From positions 13,108,636-13,172,635 of the forward strand of contig NC_040012.1 of assembly GCF_000972845.2 (NCBI RefSeq): 64,000 nucleotides of DNA. The letters run 5' to 3'. Source of the stretch: Larimichthys crocea. Taxonomy: Eukaryota; Chordata; Actinopteri; Sciaenidae. Each line of letters opens with the position of its first letter. Within the stretch, counting starts at the first letter, position 1. The position numbers were made by a program, and so were the translations under genes. Under the pieces are notes generated by a model. The model was not told the origin of the DNA. It did no database searches and was given only the letters and a program-made list of their open reading frames with translations. Positions 31,201 to 44,300 of the stretch are shown piece by piece.

Positions 31201-31814
31201 TCATCGGATCTTCTCCTTTTGCACTTGATATTTTTCTTTTTACGTCATATTTTTATTTTTTTTAAGGACATTTTCATAACATTCTGTTCTATGTTTATAT
31301 TTATTTTTCACTTTTACTTTGATAGCTAAAAATCGTATATTTGCGTCAACGTCTGTATCTGTGGGATTCATTTGTTCTTTACAGCGATTAGAAGTGACAG
31401 TAACTAACCGCTATGTTGGTATGTAAGAGTGTGATAAATATTAAATATACTTAAATAAATAATTAGGTCACAGAATCTGACTGGTCATTAATTTTGGCGC
31501 TGCACCTGTACGCACGACTTTTGCAAGTTTTACACACCACTTCAAAAAAAAAGTCCGTGAAGGCAGCATCGGAGTGGGCGTGGTTGTTTCTGCCATAGAC
31601 ATATATACATATAAACATATATACATATATATACATATATATGTATATATGTCTATGGTTTCTGCAGTCAAGGCTGCAAAGGATCCTCCAAGTTTATGTT
31701 ACTTACTTGTCAGAGCCCAAATGATTTCCACTTCATTAAAACCATTCATTCCACCAAAAGCGAATTAGTAAAAATAAATTAATAATAAGACATTACAGTT
31801 ACATGTGTACATCT
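31201..31814. other. Intergenic, AT-rich
   Basis: No gene is recognised upstream of TTC39C. It contains the palindromic AT-rich block described separately. Confidence 0.5.
31593..31658. repeat. Palindromic AT-rich inverted repeat
   Basis: CCATAGACATATATAC at the left end is mirrored by GTATATATGTCTATGG at the right end. TACATATA units fill the space between. The block can form a hairpin or cruciform. It may be a decayed MITE or an expanded AT microsatellite. Confidence 0.75.
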
Positions 31815-32190
31815 ATGTGTAAGTCTAAGTAGCTCAGTCTATAGGGATTTGGTCGAGCATGGACCCAAGTATAGAAGTTGAGCTGTTAGCTGGAGAGGTG
31901 TCAGTTCACCTCCTAGGCAATGCCGAGGTCCCCTTGAGCAAGATATCGAACCCTTAACTACTTCCAGGGTACTTCAAGAAGCAATGCTGAAGATATGACT
32001 TGCTATGCTCTTTCTATTTTTAAAACATATTGGGTATGTAAATTTATATTGTTATATTTTAAATACTTGATTTTCTTTATCTTTCTTTTATTTAGAGAAT
32101 GTTTGTCATGCACCAGCGACCAGAACAAATTCCATCTATGTGTAAAATCGCACTTGGCATAAAAGCCTTTTCTGATTCTGATTCAAAATA
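31815..32190 (+). mobile_element. tRNA-derived SINE
   Basis: It starts with an A-box-like GTAGCTCAGTCTATAGGGAT and continues with the teleost core segment GAGAGGTGTCAGTTCACCTC and CCGAGGTCCCCTTGAGCAAG. After a T/A-rich middle it ends with the tail motif TTTTCTGATTCTGATTC. This arrangement matches abundant percomorph tRNA-derived SINEs. The copy is diverged and probably inactive. Confidence 0.75.
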
Positions 32191-33300
32191 TTAGTATCGC
32201 TTAGGATAAAAAGTGTGGTAAGAGGAAAATCCTGACTGAGAGGGTCATAACTGACCACCACTTAACCTCTAACTTTTTCTAGTTCAAGCTGAACCACTCT
32301 GCTACAAAAGTGTGGGCACAAGTGTGGAGACAAATGAACATTTTATACTGTATTCCAACACAGTAGAATCACAATTTCCTCACACCAATATTAAACATAA
32401 GACCTTTTCAAAAATTTCGAAAAATGTCTTAATACATATAAGGAGTCCCAAAACTTTAGAAATGGCTCTGTAACTCTTTTCAGACTGACAGTTGTCAATG
32501 ATTTTCTTTTTTTCATCTTTTCTTAAACTTCTTGAGATCACGACATGATGTGTTGCTGTTTGAGATCTCTCAGCATACTTCGCTTCATTCAAACAGGTTC
32601 TATTGAAGTGATTTCTGGATTCAACAGGCCTAGGTGTGAACAGTGTAATTGAACTGAAAAAATAGTTTTATCACAGTTAGTTCATGATTTAACAAAGGGG
32701 GCAATTACTCTTTTTTTCACAAAGGGTCAGGTAGGTTTTTATAGCTTTTTTTTCTCTTAATGAACAGATTACAAAATGGTTTACAAACCAGTGGTCACAA
32801 GACAGGAATGCATGTAAAAATCTATCCAATCTTCATGCATATATATATATATATATATTTTCTCATATCACACAATTCCACAAATGTACAAAGCAGGTAA
32901 GTAAACATTTTCTGGGGAGTTTCAAACACATCAAATACATTTTGGTTTTTTATCATATTACTTTCAACTTTGTGGGCTAAGTGGTCCCAAACATGACTGA
33001 CCAGACTTATGAGACTTATATTGTTTTTTCAGCTCATAGACATCGCTCCATAAAATTCAATACATGCTGTTTTCTGGTGTAACTGATGTCAGCAGCCACA
33101 CAGAACATCCTCATGCATGAAAAAGGAATGCAAAATGGAAAATTGAGAATAACAGTAATACAAAATGGGAAAAAAAGTGATTTTCATGGCCTGTGTGAAG
33201 ACTCAATCTCTGTTAAACCAGTTTCAAATCCAGATTTTACATGCTGGCATGTGGATATGAGGCCTGAAATGTTACTGAACTGAGCACCACGGGTGTAAAC
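32191..33300. other. Intergenic to distal LAMA3 3' region, nothing recognised
   Basis: AT-rich sequence with a short (AT)n at about 32839-32860. No exon or RNA gene is visible. The LAMA3 transcript end could reach into this stretch, but no clear poly(A) signal was fixed. Confidence 0.4.
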
Positions 33301-33797
33301 TTAATTATTCTAGTATAAACTTCCAACAAAACAACAAAAAAAATCAACTAATAATGTTGATCTCCATTAAAGCACCATCACAAAAAGGCATCATTTGTTT
33401 TCTTAAAGTGCTGGGTTGCTCAAATTGCAGCCCTGACCAATCACAAGCATATTCAGTAGCATTTGATTGTCGACAGGAAATGAATGGACCAACACATCAG
33501 ATTGTAAAACATCTGTTAGAATACGCATTTGTGAAATGGTGCCGTGATACATGATTTTATCACAAAATAAATACAGAAAAGTATAACCGAGCAGCAAATA
33601 TTATGAACCTGTAAGCTGCTGCTCATATCTCTATTACACATACAGTCTCACACACTCGCACATTGAAACACACTCCTCATAATATATACATTCTTACAAA
33701 CAAACACATTCTCTGTCTTGGTAACAGATTGCACATGGTTGGCGGTGGACATGGTCCCAGGGTTTGTTTTAATGATTATGCAGTGAGATGCGCTCGT
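33301..33797 (-). other. LAMA3: LAMA3 3' untranslated region (probable)
   Basis: Sequence directly after the LAMA3 stop codon (33800-33798). No unambiguous AATAAA was located on the minus strand in the first few hundred bases, so the end is approximate. Confidence 0.4.
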
Positions 33798-36700
33798 TCA
33801 GCCCGGACACTCTTTGAGGTTGACTGGACCGAACACACCAGACAACCTGTCGAAAGAGACTGGCTCACTGTTGATCCTCATGTCCTGGATACATCCCACA
33901 AAGGACGATGTGACAGGGATCATCTGTTGCATTGACATCTCTGCAGAAGAAAGGCACATGTGGTGAACTAGTAAGCGATTACATTGTTAGAGCTTATTTT
34001 TACAAATGTATTTGATATTTTTAGCTAATTGACATAAACTTGAGGGACATTTGACATCCTTGTCACTTTTTGTTTTATGAAAATGAAATCTTGAAATGCT
34101 AACTATAACTATTGAATTGTTTTATTATGCATTTAAAGTAAAGTATTGTGTATTAAAAGTATTTTACATTTATATGTAGTTATATTTTAAAGATCTAGTG
34201 TGCAACTAAACAAATACAAATCTCCTCAAGCATGTAAAAAAACTCTAGCCAAACGGATATTAAAAGCAAGAGGCCATGTCTAGAACAAGGTGTGGTTTGT
34301 CTGTTCTGGGCTACTGTAGAAAAATGGTGGTTCAACATGGTGCACTCCATGGAAGAGGACCCGCTCTCACTGTAGATTGTAATTTGTTTTCTTTTTTTCT
34401 ATTCCCTGAGCCTGCCCTGAAACAAATTTGAGCCCCCATGCGAAGGCCTGCCTCCCACTTTGAAGACCTCTGTCATATCGTAATGTTTTTTTGCTGTGAT
34501 ATTTTAATGTGTGAATAAACATATCTAAAACTAAAAAAAGTAGATTAACTCACAGATTAACAGATTACTTACCAGGAATGCCACCCACATACAAGGAGTC
34601 TTTGGTCAAAGTATTAGTGGAAGATGGTGGTCCAATTTTGTAATTGTCTACTGTGTCCACATGCAGTTGTATGACATTTTTCCTCTTGATTACTAGAAGA
34701 CACCAAGACAGTGATTTAATGCAAAAATAACATTTATATTAATGATCTTAAATGTTCTAAATGTAGTTTTGGTCTTTAGTGAAGTGACTGTGTGCATTTT
34801 ACCTGAGATTTTATGAAATGTTCCATCACATAAAGAAGCTTTTGGCTTCACCGACACCATGAAATCCCCTTTTCCATTGTTCACTTGTGCCACTACCTGT
34901 AAATTTTAGCCAAACACAATGCATTTATTCACATGTACAGGGATGACACTTTTAAGTAAAGACACATTTTTACTCATTACACCTTTTTACATGATATTTT
35001 GGATCTGTTCTGTTATGTTAAGGTCCGCAGCTCAATAAAATTAAATAGTAGCACAGCTATTATTATTAAAACACTAAGAGCTGTGTTGTTCCAATTCAGA
35101 AAAGTCTCTATTTTCCAAAAACAAACATTTTGGGCTTAGGATTCAGGCCTCACCTCTCCACTGAGCATGTAGACACTGAGATAGTGGCTCATCGTAATTC
35201 CATTTTGGCTCCTGCTGAAATCACCAACATGTAGCAGGAGTCCAGTCGGACTCCGTGGACGAATACTAAACAGCAGCTCAAAGCTGGGGTCCACAACAAA
35301 GGAGTCATCTGAAATACAGAACAGATATCATCATTGGCATTGTTAAATATCATACTTCAGACTGTAAGTATCAAAACGATGACAGCCATAAAAAGAACAC
35401 ATCAAGGAGAATCTTTCTTAGAAGGAACTGACATGTAACTAATTTCCTGGGAAGTGTCCTTGAAAGGACTTTCTAATTTGGTACTAATTATAGAGTAGCT
35501 AGAGACGGTGTTCTTTTAATTAATTAGTTGCAATTACTATCTAGTGTGTAACTTGCTTCACTCAGTGCACAGCAGGTAAGTTGGATGTGCAAAAATATAA
35601 AATTCACCTTCCTGTGTGTTTGTACAACACTAGCATACTGAAAATGTACTGTGTTAAGATGTACACTAAGTATTAAAACATATTCATACACATTCATATT
35701 TACTTGAATTAAACAGATCTCTGTTTTATTTTCCCAGTTATGAAGATTTTGGCAGTTTTTTGTTTTGTTTTTTCAAATACATTTCTGTGAATATTCACAA
35801 CTGCTTATAACCTCCAATTTAGCTCTTTTCCTAATGTAACTATAATTTCCATTTCCCCTCAATCATTCAAATAAATGTAATTAGTATCAAACTTAATTAC
35901 TCATTAAGACATATTCCTTTTCAGGATATTTCCTAGGAAATTAAGAGATCACTGAAATAAGCCTTTATTAAAGAAATTAGGCTAAAACAACAGTTCTGTG
36001 AGAAATTAATGGTTTTATAGCTCAGTGTTAATACACATTCAGTCACTTACATCCCTTTTCTTGGATATACCGGCCTTTTTGATTTCAAAATAAAAAAAAC
36101 CCCACTATGTTCAAATCTATTCTAGCAACCTTTCAGATATTTCTATAATACTACGACTTTTATTTCTTAGCATTCTGTGGTTGCAGATGTTCCTCCTGAT
36201 CAGAGATAGAAGCTGACAGAGATCAGTGTAGTCATTAGAAATGCTTCTGCATTATCATCACAGTGTTATTGCAGAGATGTACTCACTGATGATGACATGT
36301 GCTCCATTCCCTGAGAAATAGGCCCCTCTTTGTGTCTGTCCCTCGAAGCAGGGGCCAACACCATGGTTTGTGGTTGGATTTGACATCGCTGCCCCGTTCA
36401 TTTTAAAATTGCGGATACAGCCAGACACACTTTGCTTTGGGAGGGCCTTCGACTAAAAGTAAAAAAATTAATTAAATTAAATATATGTATAGACATTATA
36501 ATTTGCGAATTAATTGTTTTGTGTGTATATTTGTGAGAATTGGCCTGTGTGTACTTTTTTTTGTCTTTGTTTACCTTCAATTCCTTGTGGAGAGACTCTG
36601 GGACACTGCCGAGATACATAGGTGACACAAATTGCTGCATGGATGTCAATTCAGCATTTGTCAGCTGGCCATCCTGGGCTCTGATCCCATCCACAACCAA

Positions 36701-37280
36701 TCGAAATTTCTTCTTCTCCAAACTGAATATGATCTACAGGCAACAGTCACCATACACATAAATAATAAAGTATTTGGCTTAATAATACATGTGATTAGTA
36801 TGATAGGAGTCCACTGACCGAGTGCCATTTCCCATCATTGTACTTCTCCCTGTTGAAGATCTCCTTCTGTTTGCCTACAGACAGTCTTATCCTGCCTTTG
36901 GATATGTATAAAGCAAGATGAGAGCGCCCCCCTCTGGTAGTAGCAAAGAACAGAAGGCCCTCAGGAGCTCGAGTCCTGACATCTAGAGAAAAGTGAGGTC
37001 TGCGGAGGTTGGGGGAAGGCATCATATTTAATTTTTGTTTGTGTTGGCTCTGACATAAGTGTTGCATTGTTGAGATGAGAGATTCTTGAGATGATAGACT
37101 CTGCTAACCACATGCATGCATGTGTAAAAAGGTGCCATTTACTCACCTTGGTTGCAGGACCTGGAATGGAAGGCTGTAACTCAGGCTGCTACTAGGGCCG
37201 CCCATACGATAAGCATGTTGAACCAGGGCTGGTAAAGCACACTCTGATAGACTCTCATTTATCACCTGCATCACACCATC
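33798..37280 (-). CDS. LAMA3: LAMA3 exons for the LG3-LG4 linker, LG4 and LG5
   Basis: Exons: 37280-37147 (linker, [18 protein letters not shown]), 36999-36819, 36733-36575, 36452-36287, 35308-35154, 34896-34803, 34692-34573, 33940-33798. LG4 landmarks: [52 protein letters not shown]5 landmarks: [48 protein letters not shown], ending LKECPG before TGA. In mammals LG4-LG5 bind heparan sulfate/syndecan and are cleaved off in mature laminin-332. The frame is intact to the stop. Confidence 0.92.
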
Positions 37281-38267
37281 CTAAAACAGCACACACGTAA
37301 ACAGAAACTCAGCATAATGTTCAAAATAAACCCTGAAACCATTGTTTGTTCAGACATCTTTGGGAAGTCTCCAAAGGGGTTCCGCTCTGTAATATCAATA
37401 AATGAAGATGAAGGGGTACAACAATGTATAAGAATGACATAGTTAATGTATATAAAATACTGCATATACTGTTTTAAATTGCGGCTCCACAAACAATGAA
37501 ACAAAAGATAAGCAGGATGCGTTGTTACACTGAAAAAATGAACACAGGGCTTGGACTAATTATTATTTTCATCATCAGTTCTCCTAAAGGTTATTTTATA
37601 GGTTAATGAACTAAAAGTTTGATCAATTCAATTTTAGAAAATGGTGAAAAAGTTCATCACAAATTCTGAAAGCCTGAAAGTTATCTTCTTTTGTGCATCC
37701 AAAGGTCCATAACCCAAATGTATTCAGTCTACTGACATAGAAGGCAGAGAAAACCAACAAATATTGTGAACGAAGCTTGCTTCAAAAATGACTTCATATG
37801 TAATGTTATGTAGACCAGAAACGTCTCAAAAAGAGAGTTAACTACCAGAATGTAAGTTTTTAATATTTATAGATGTAGGTTGGATAAATAGCCACATATA
37901 ACCTTGTACTCATCACTTATGTAGTTAGCAGATGTTAGATAGATTAGATAGTAGATACTATGTAGTTAGTTGATGGTGGGTTTATCAGTGGGTCAGTGTG
38001 GATTCTGTATTTTCAGCTACAAAATAATACATTAGATGCTTTATTTGAGTTACATTGAGGTTTGTAACTACACCATGGAGTTTTTTTGTAGTAGCACCAT
38101 CCAAGAAAACGTTCTGCTTACTTAGATGTGTGTGTTTTGTTTCAACTAAGTTAAAATTTTGAGTTGTGCTCGTTAAACTGTTGAGTAGAGCATGAAGGAA
38201 GGTAGATGCTTATGTGATTTGAGTGATTTCAGCTGGGCATACACTCAAGGATAAAGGGATGATGTGC

Positions 38268-38305
<38 letters not shown>

Positions 38306-41300
38306 TGGCTCATTAAGGCCTGATACTGTAGAAAACACAAATATTGGATGAGGGTTGGCTTACATCAAAAACAATCACTTTACACACAGATATTACATAA
38401 TATTAATCTGTAATATGAGAACTCCATGAATTATGACTGAATTTCTCGTAGTAGTGTACTGTGGCGTCAACTGACAATTGCTGAGCTCATGCAGTAGCTA
38501 AAAATTCATTAATTATTTGGGCAATCTATTGTGTGTCAGGGATAGATTGTGGTAGTGATATAAGCTCCCTAATCGGATCCTCCAAATCAAATATATAGAA
38601 CTTAGTGAATTATGATGGGCATGCAAGATCCACAGCGATCTGAAGAAGTTGTGTAGTCATGCTTTTGTGAACATAGAATTAAAATGTGTCTCAACCTTAA
38701 TGCTGGGATCCCATTCAGAGTTTCAATAGATCGAAGACTTGGACTTGGTTGTTCAGCCAAGACAAGTTTATTTGCGTAGCCCAGTATTACATACAAAATC
38801 CCACAAAGGCTTACTGGCCCAGTCTCCATTTGATATGAGTTTTAATTTGAAATAATTAGACAAGTTTAAAATATATAATTTGTATTCCTCTATGTCCTTA
38901 AAAGTAGAATATAAAAGTATGCCAGTAATCAAATTACATGAATCTTGTCTGGTAAAACAGGACAGAAAATGTTGAAAACCAAAATCCTGTTTTGTTTATT
39001 GAATATAACTGAAATGATTAATACTTTGATTTAAATCATTATATAGCCAGGCATGTGTTTCCATTAGGTGTGCCAATAGTGAGTTAGACACGTGCTTGTG
39101 AATGATGTTAGAAAGTGGTTACATGAAAGAAAGAAAAGAGACATGAGTTGATTTCAAGCTTGTTATTCACAAGTTTGCAATTACTGGATTTTTAAATAGA
39201 ATAGACAAAGATACAATACATTTAATACTTATTATTATTATTGGGAATGTTCATGCAACTTTTTTTTTTATTTCAGTACACTGCAGATGAATGAGCGTGT
39301 ACATTAGCAACAGAGCATTGTGGTGCAAGCTGCCACTTTTTCATGTGAATATCAGATTCTTGTCAGCATCAGCGGGCTCCTTCTTCTTCATCTCTGGAAA
39401 TAAGGCAGCAAAATATAATGTAAACAATGTTAACACACACTAACAATAGCATTCAATGTACAAATACATGAACATTACAAAGATAAAGGTGGGTATGACT
39501 CACTGCTAGTGAGTGGACTAGCGCACAAGTGAACAGTCAACTCACCATGTGTAATGGACATGCTAGTTTTGACACTTGACAAACAGTAATATCACTTCAT
39601 TCAAAGAAAACAGAACCACTTGTTTAGAAAAACAATCTTTGCTATGGATTACAGTATGTGTGGACATGTACTACAAACACTCACCCTCTTTGGGCTGCGG
39701 TCCAGCATCTGTTGAGCAGGACTGTCTGCAGTGCAGACATCCACGAAGACATTCCCAGAAGAACCGAAGGTGCTGAAATCCTCAGCCTTGTACAGATGAT
39801 CTGGCCTGCAAACAGAACAAATAACAGATACAATATAAATACCATATGTCAAAGTACGTAGATATCTGATACACAAACAATCAGTGTATGACTCCAACAA
39901 TAAAAGCTGTACGTTAAATAAATCTTGTAGTAATTATGCGTCTATGTAGCGAGAAAATTACCGTCTTGTGTAGAGGTTGGAAATGCAGCCTTTGAACTCA
40001 TTTTGTCCCAGGACCAAGGAGCCAGCTGTGTCAGCTGTGGAAGAGCTGCCACTGTGCGGCTGAGCTATGTCTTCATCGTCGATAATAACCTCAGTCCTGT
40101 TTGGAAAAAAAACAAAACAAACATTAGATTCAAGCAGTTATTGAGTATGCCAGAGTGATTTGTTATATATTTGCAATCAATGTCCTCTTTCGTACCTTCC
40201 AGATGTTCTCTTTGCAGTCACATAATGCCACTGGCCATCATTATATTGTTTGTTTGATTTCCACATGTCACTGCTCAAAGTGACAATCACATAGCCATTT
40301 TGCAATGCAATATTCATCAACCCTTCACTCTGGAAAAACAGAAGAAAAAGTTTAAAATCGGACCAATTTCAACTAAGAATCTGATTTCAAACGTCACAGT
40401 TAAGTACATTAAATGTTAAGTAGATGTGAGGACTGACCGCCTTTTTGTACTGCAGAATGAGACCCTGATTCTCTGTGCTCTTGAACCCAAGGGAGACACT
40501 AACATTACCAGCCAGACTAAAGCCTGCGAGGTCAGATGACAGGGAGCTCCCCAAGTTAAACTCTGCTTTACGTGTAACCTAGACAAGAACATGGACAGTT
40601 AATTAGATGACACACATAAGTCATATTAAGTGTGGTTTGGGCAGTATACGAATGTTAGTAACTGGTTTGGGATATAGGGATTAATGTCTTACCATGGAAT
40701 CCTTAGGACAACCGTTGCTGATGCCCACTTCCTCATCGAGAGTTTTATGATTTCTATTCAGCTTTAAGTCCTTTATGCATCCTTTGAATGGCCGCATGGT
40801 GATGTTATCTCTGTGAGGAGGAACAGAAACTCAAGTTATTCTCGACAAAGTGTAAAAAGGTTGACCATCTAATTCACAACACGCAATGATTGAGAGGAAA
40901 AGTAATGAGCAAATACCTCTCCCTCAGATCTTGTGGGGCACCACCAATGTAGCATTCTTTAAATTTGCTGTAGTCGTAGGGAAGATCGCGGCTGACTACC
41001 TGTTTACTGTTCGCCCGGACTATTATTTTGTTATTGGCAGCATAGAACAGGACGTCTGCAAAGTTGTCCCTCTGAAAAAGATTATAGTGGAGCAAGATGC
41101 AGTTGAATACATTTTTCTTTATTAGTCAAGTGTTTGTCTGATTTAGTAATGGAAGCTGCCAAGGAAGAACATGAGTGATTGCAGAAAACAAAAAAAAAAA
41201 GCTTCTTACCGGGAATATTTTCACATTATCTGTAGCAGCTTCAAGCAAATTACTACGTAGAAAAATGATGCCCTTCTCCATGGTTAAGGTGAAGTAAGTG

Positions 41301-44300
41301 CCCTATTTAGAAGAGAAAGAAGAGTAACCACTATTAAAAATGCCTTAAACGTTAAGAGTTATAGAGTAACCATATAAAAAATCATTTACCTCATTTTCCA
41401 TGTATAACAGCAGGCCGTTTTCTGAACGAGTGTAGACATTCATACTGATGTAGAGTTTAGAATCTATTTTCATTTTTCCATATCCAGTGCCTTCAAAGTA
41501 GCTGGTGTCCCCTCGTGATTTATATCTGGATAGAAAGGAGAAAAAGTTAGGAAATCACAGCCTTTGTTCATCTTTAACAATTTAACGCTAAACATGTTTA
41601 CTTGAGCAGATTACATGTCTGTCTGTGTTCAAAAAATTACCCATTACAAAAAAAATGACTACCCTTTTTCTATCCCCACATATTCAGGGTCAACTCAGTG
41701 GGGCTGGGGACCACTAAACCATCCAGTGGGCACGAAGAAGGGCAAAAGATATCACATAGGGTTAACAAACTGACAAACCAACCTGACCATTTGCAAAAGA
41801 AAGACTCCGATCACTACAGGAATCAGGGTCGTATTAAGTGCCACTTAGAACGCATTAATGCCAAGTTTAAAACCCTTGTTCGGGCAGCGATGAAAAAGGG
41901 GTGGGATGGGAATCTGTATCCATTCATGCCACAGGGAGGACATCAAAAACTGGGGTTGGGTGAGACTGAAAATGTCACTTGATGGCAATAACATGAATAG
42001 ACAACCTGTTTATTGTTGTTGTTTTGTTTTTTTGCTTAATATTGAAATAGTATCAAAGATTAGAAGCATGTTTTTAATATCTAGTTACTCTAGTCATTAA
42101 TCACACCAGGACCCACCTCTTGCATGGAGGCTCAGGATTGATCTTCTCTGCATTTTTGAAGTTATAGAGGCTGATGACTTTGTCGTTAAAAGAGGAGAAC
42201 TCAATGCAGCCATGGTACCCGGGGTACTTGAGAGAATCTGGTGGCTGAGGAGAAGCAAAAGATATTAATAAAACCCATGCTAGCTAAAACAATATAATGG
42301 TATTCCTGTTCTTATTTCCTTGTTGCTTACAGTGAAATTGCTAGGGTAGCCTCCAACATAGAAAACAATATCATTGGGAGTGAGATCCAGGAGGTTCTTG
42401 ATGTCCTGTCCTTGCTCGCTTTTCTTAATTGGCTGGCTGCCTGAGGATCCGGCGGAGTATTTGGTGAGGACCATCTCCGCATCTTGATAAATTCTAAAAT
42501 GTTAAAAAAGGAACAGACAGAGCTTCGTAGTAAGTCACAGAGTGAAAATGAAAAGTATACATGCAACACTGAATACAACAGAATTCGGTTTACCTGTGTA
42601 GTTCCACGCTATCAAACATGGCCTGCTCAAATGAAGATTTAGTGATGAAACCTGTTTTCATCACCAGCTCTTCTCCGTTAAGCTTGTACACCCCGTACAG
42701 CACGTTGTTTCTCAGGACCATACCTATGTAGTTCTTAGACTACAAAACACAGTTTGTTAATGTGTGCAATTGTACAAACTAAATCTCTATATCAAAACAT
42801 TCACATACATAAGTCACTTACATCTCTGCCGCCAAGGTACAACACAAACATGTCATTTTTGGAACTGGTCTGTCTGCGTCGGCGTCTTCCATCTCCCCTA
42901 TCTCCACTGGTAAGAGGTCTCTGTAGCGACAGAGACAGATCTGTGTAGGCCTTCAGATCATCCAGATTCTTTGGTGGACGCAGCTCCACATGGCCATCAC
43001 CTGTGAACTTCATTGGGACCACAATCTGGAGAAAAGACAAAACCAAGGACATTAGACATGGAAAAACAGAGGACAGGTCGATGTGATTGAGAGTGGGACC
43101 TTACCCTGTTAGCTGCATCCCGGGCTTGTTCAATGAGCTCTTTGATCTTCTTGATGTTCTCAGTTATGTTGCTAGTGGAGAACTGCGAGGTCAGGTTCTC
43201 CACCTCTGAGATCTTATCATCCAGAGATGGGATAGTTTTCAACAAGTCCTTCACTGAAAGTACAAAGTAATTTAATTGGTCATTCTGTACCGTAAAGCAC
43301 TAAAAAAGTATTAACTAATGTGCCTGTAGAGATCTGTTCAAAACCTCACCTGTCTGGTCCACACCATCCAACACATTTTTCAGGTTGGCGTCCGAAGGAC
43401 TGACATTGATCTTGTCAACTTCTTTCCTGATGTCATTCAGTTTGTTCATGGTGTCAGTGGCCGTGCTATTGGCTGAAGCTGCCTTCCTCTTGGCTTCATC
43501 AATTATATTACCGATGTCATCTGATTTGAAGAAAAACGAAAAGAAATTATGAACTAGAACTACAGAACAGAACTCTCAGTCAAATAGTCATGCTAGTCCT
43601 ATAACGCCTTGACTTGTCCTACCTCTCTTGATGTTTTTTAATTGGTTCTCTGCATCAAGCAGGTCTTTCAGAAGAGCTTTCTTCTTCTCGTCAGCGTTCT
43701 GCATGCGCTCCGTCAGGTCAGTAAGGTTATTTGCAGCGTCTATTTGAGAAAAACAAGAATTAGCCACTGAGCTATTGTGCTGTTTTAAAAACAACAGTTT
43801 AATAGTAGGACTGGCTTACTTTCGAGGTCTTTCTCCGCCTGGTTTGCATTCTGCAGCAGGTTTTCGCCGTTCTTTTTCAGGTTTTTGGCTCTTTCTGTCA
43901 GGTTCTGTTTTTTTACATTCTAAAAGAAGAAAAAACTATTTGGTTAAAGTGACTCTCAAATGTTATATTCATTATTCCAAGAAGCTAGTACAGTTACTTC
44001 AAGGTATCAAGTTTGTGGCTTACATTCAAGGCGTTGTCTGCTGCATCTTTGGCCTCCTTAGCTGCAATCTCAGCAGCATTAATTGCATCTGTGATGTTCT
44101 TGTAGGCATCAATAGCATCTTTGGCGTTACGCACTTCACTGCGTCCACTTGCATTCTTCACGGTACTGTAATACATGATAACAAGGAAGAAAATAAACCC
44201 AAGACACATGGAGAACGGACACACAAAACATAAAAACACACATTTGAAAAGAACTGAACCAGAATCAACCAAATCCACTGATTAAAGCTTGTGTGTTTAT

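Larger units (their letters stand above)
37281..39684 (-). other. LAMA3 intron between LG3 and the LG3-LG4 linker
   Basis: This 2.4 kb intron contains an (AT)n run at 38270-38301 and a candidate alternative terminal exon near 39.27-39.39 kb. No other signal was recognised. Confidence 0.7.

Noticed and set aside
41698..41982. 94-codon plus-strand ORF in a LAMA3 intron
   Set aside because: Lys/Gly-rich text without family resemblance; antisense and intronic, no promoter or splice signals.
43775..44233. 152-codon plus-strand ORF
   Set aside because: Antisense shadow of LAMA3 coiled-coil exons at 43919-43820 and 44165-44024.
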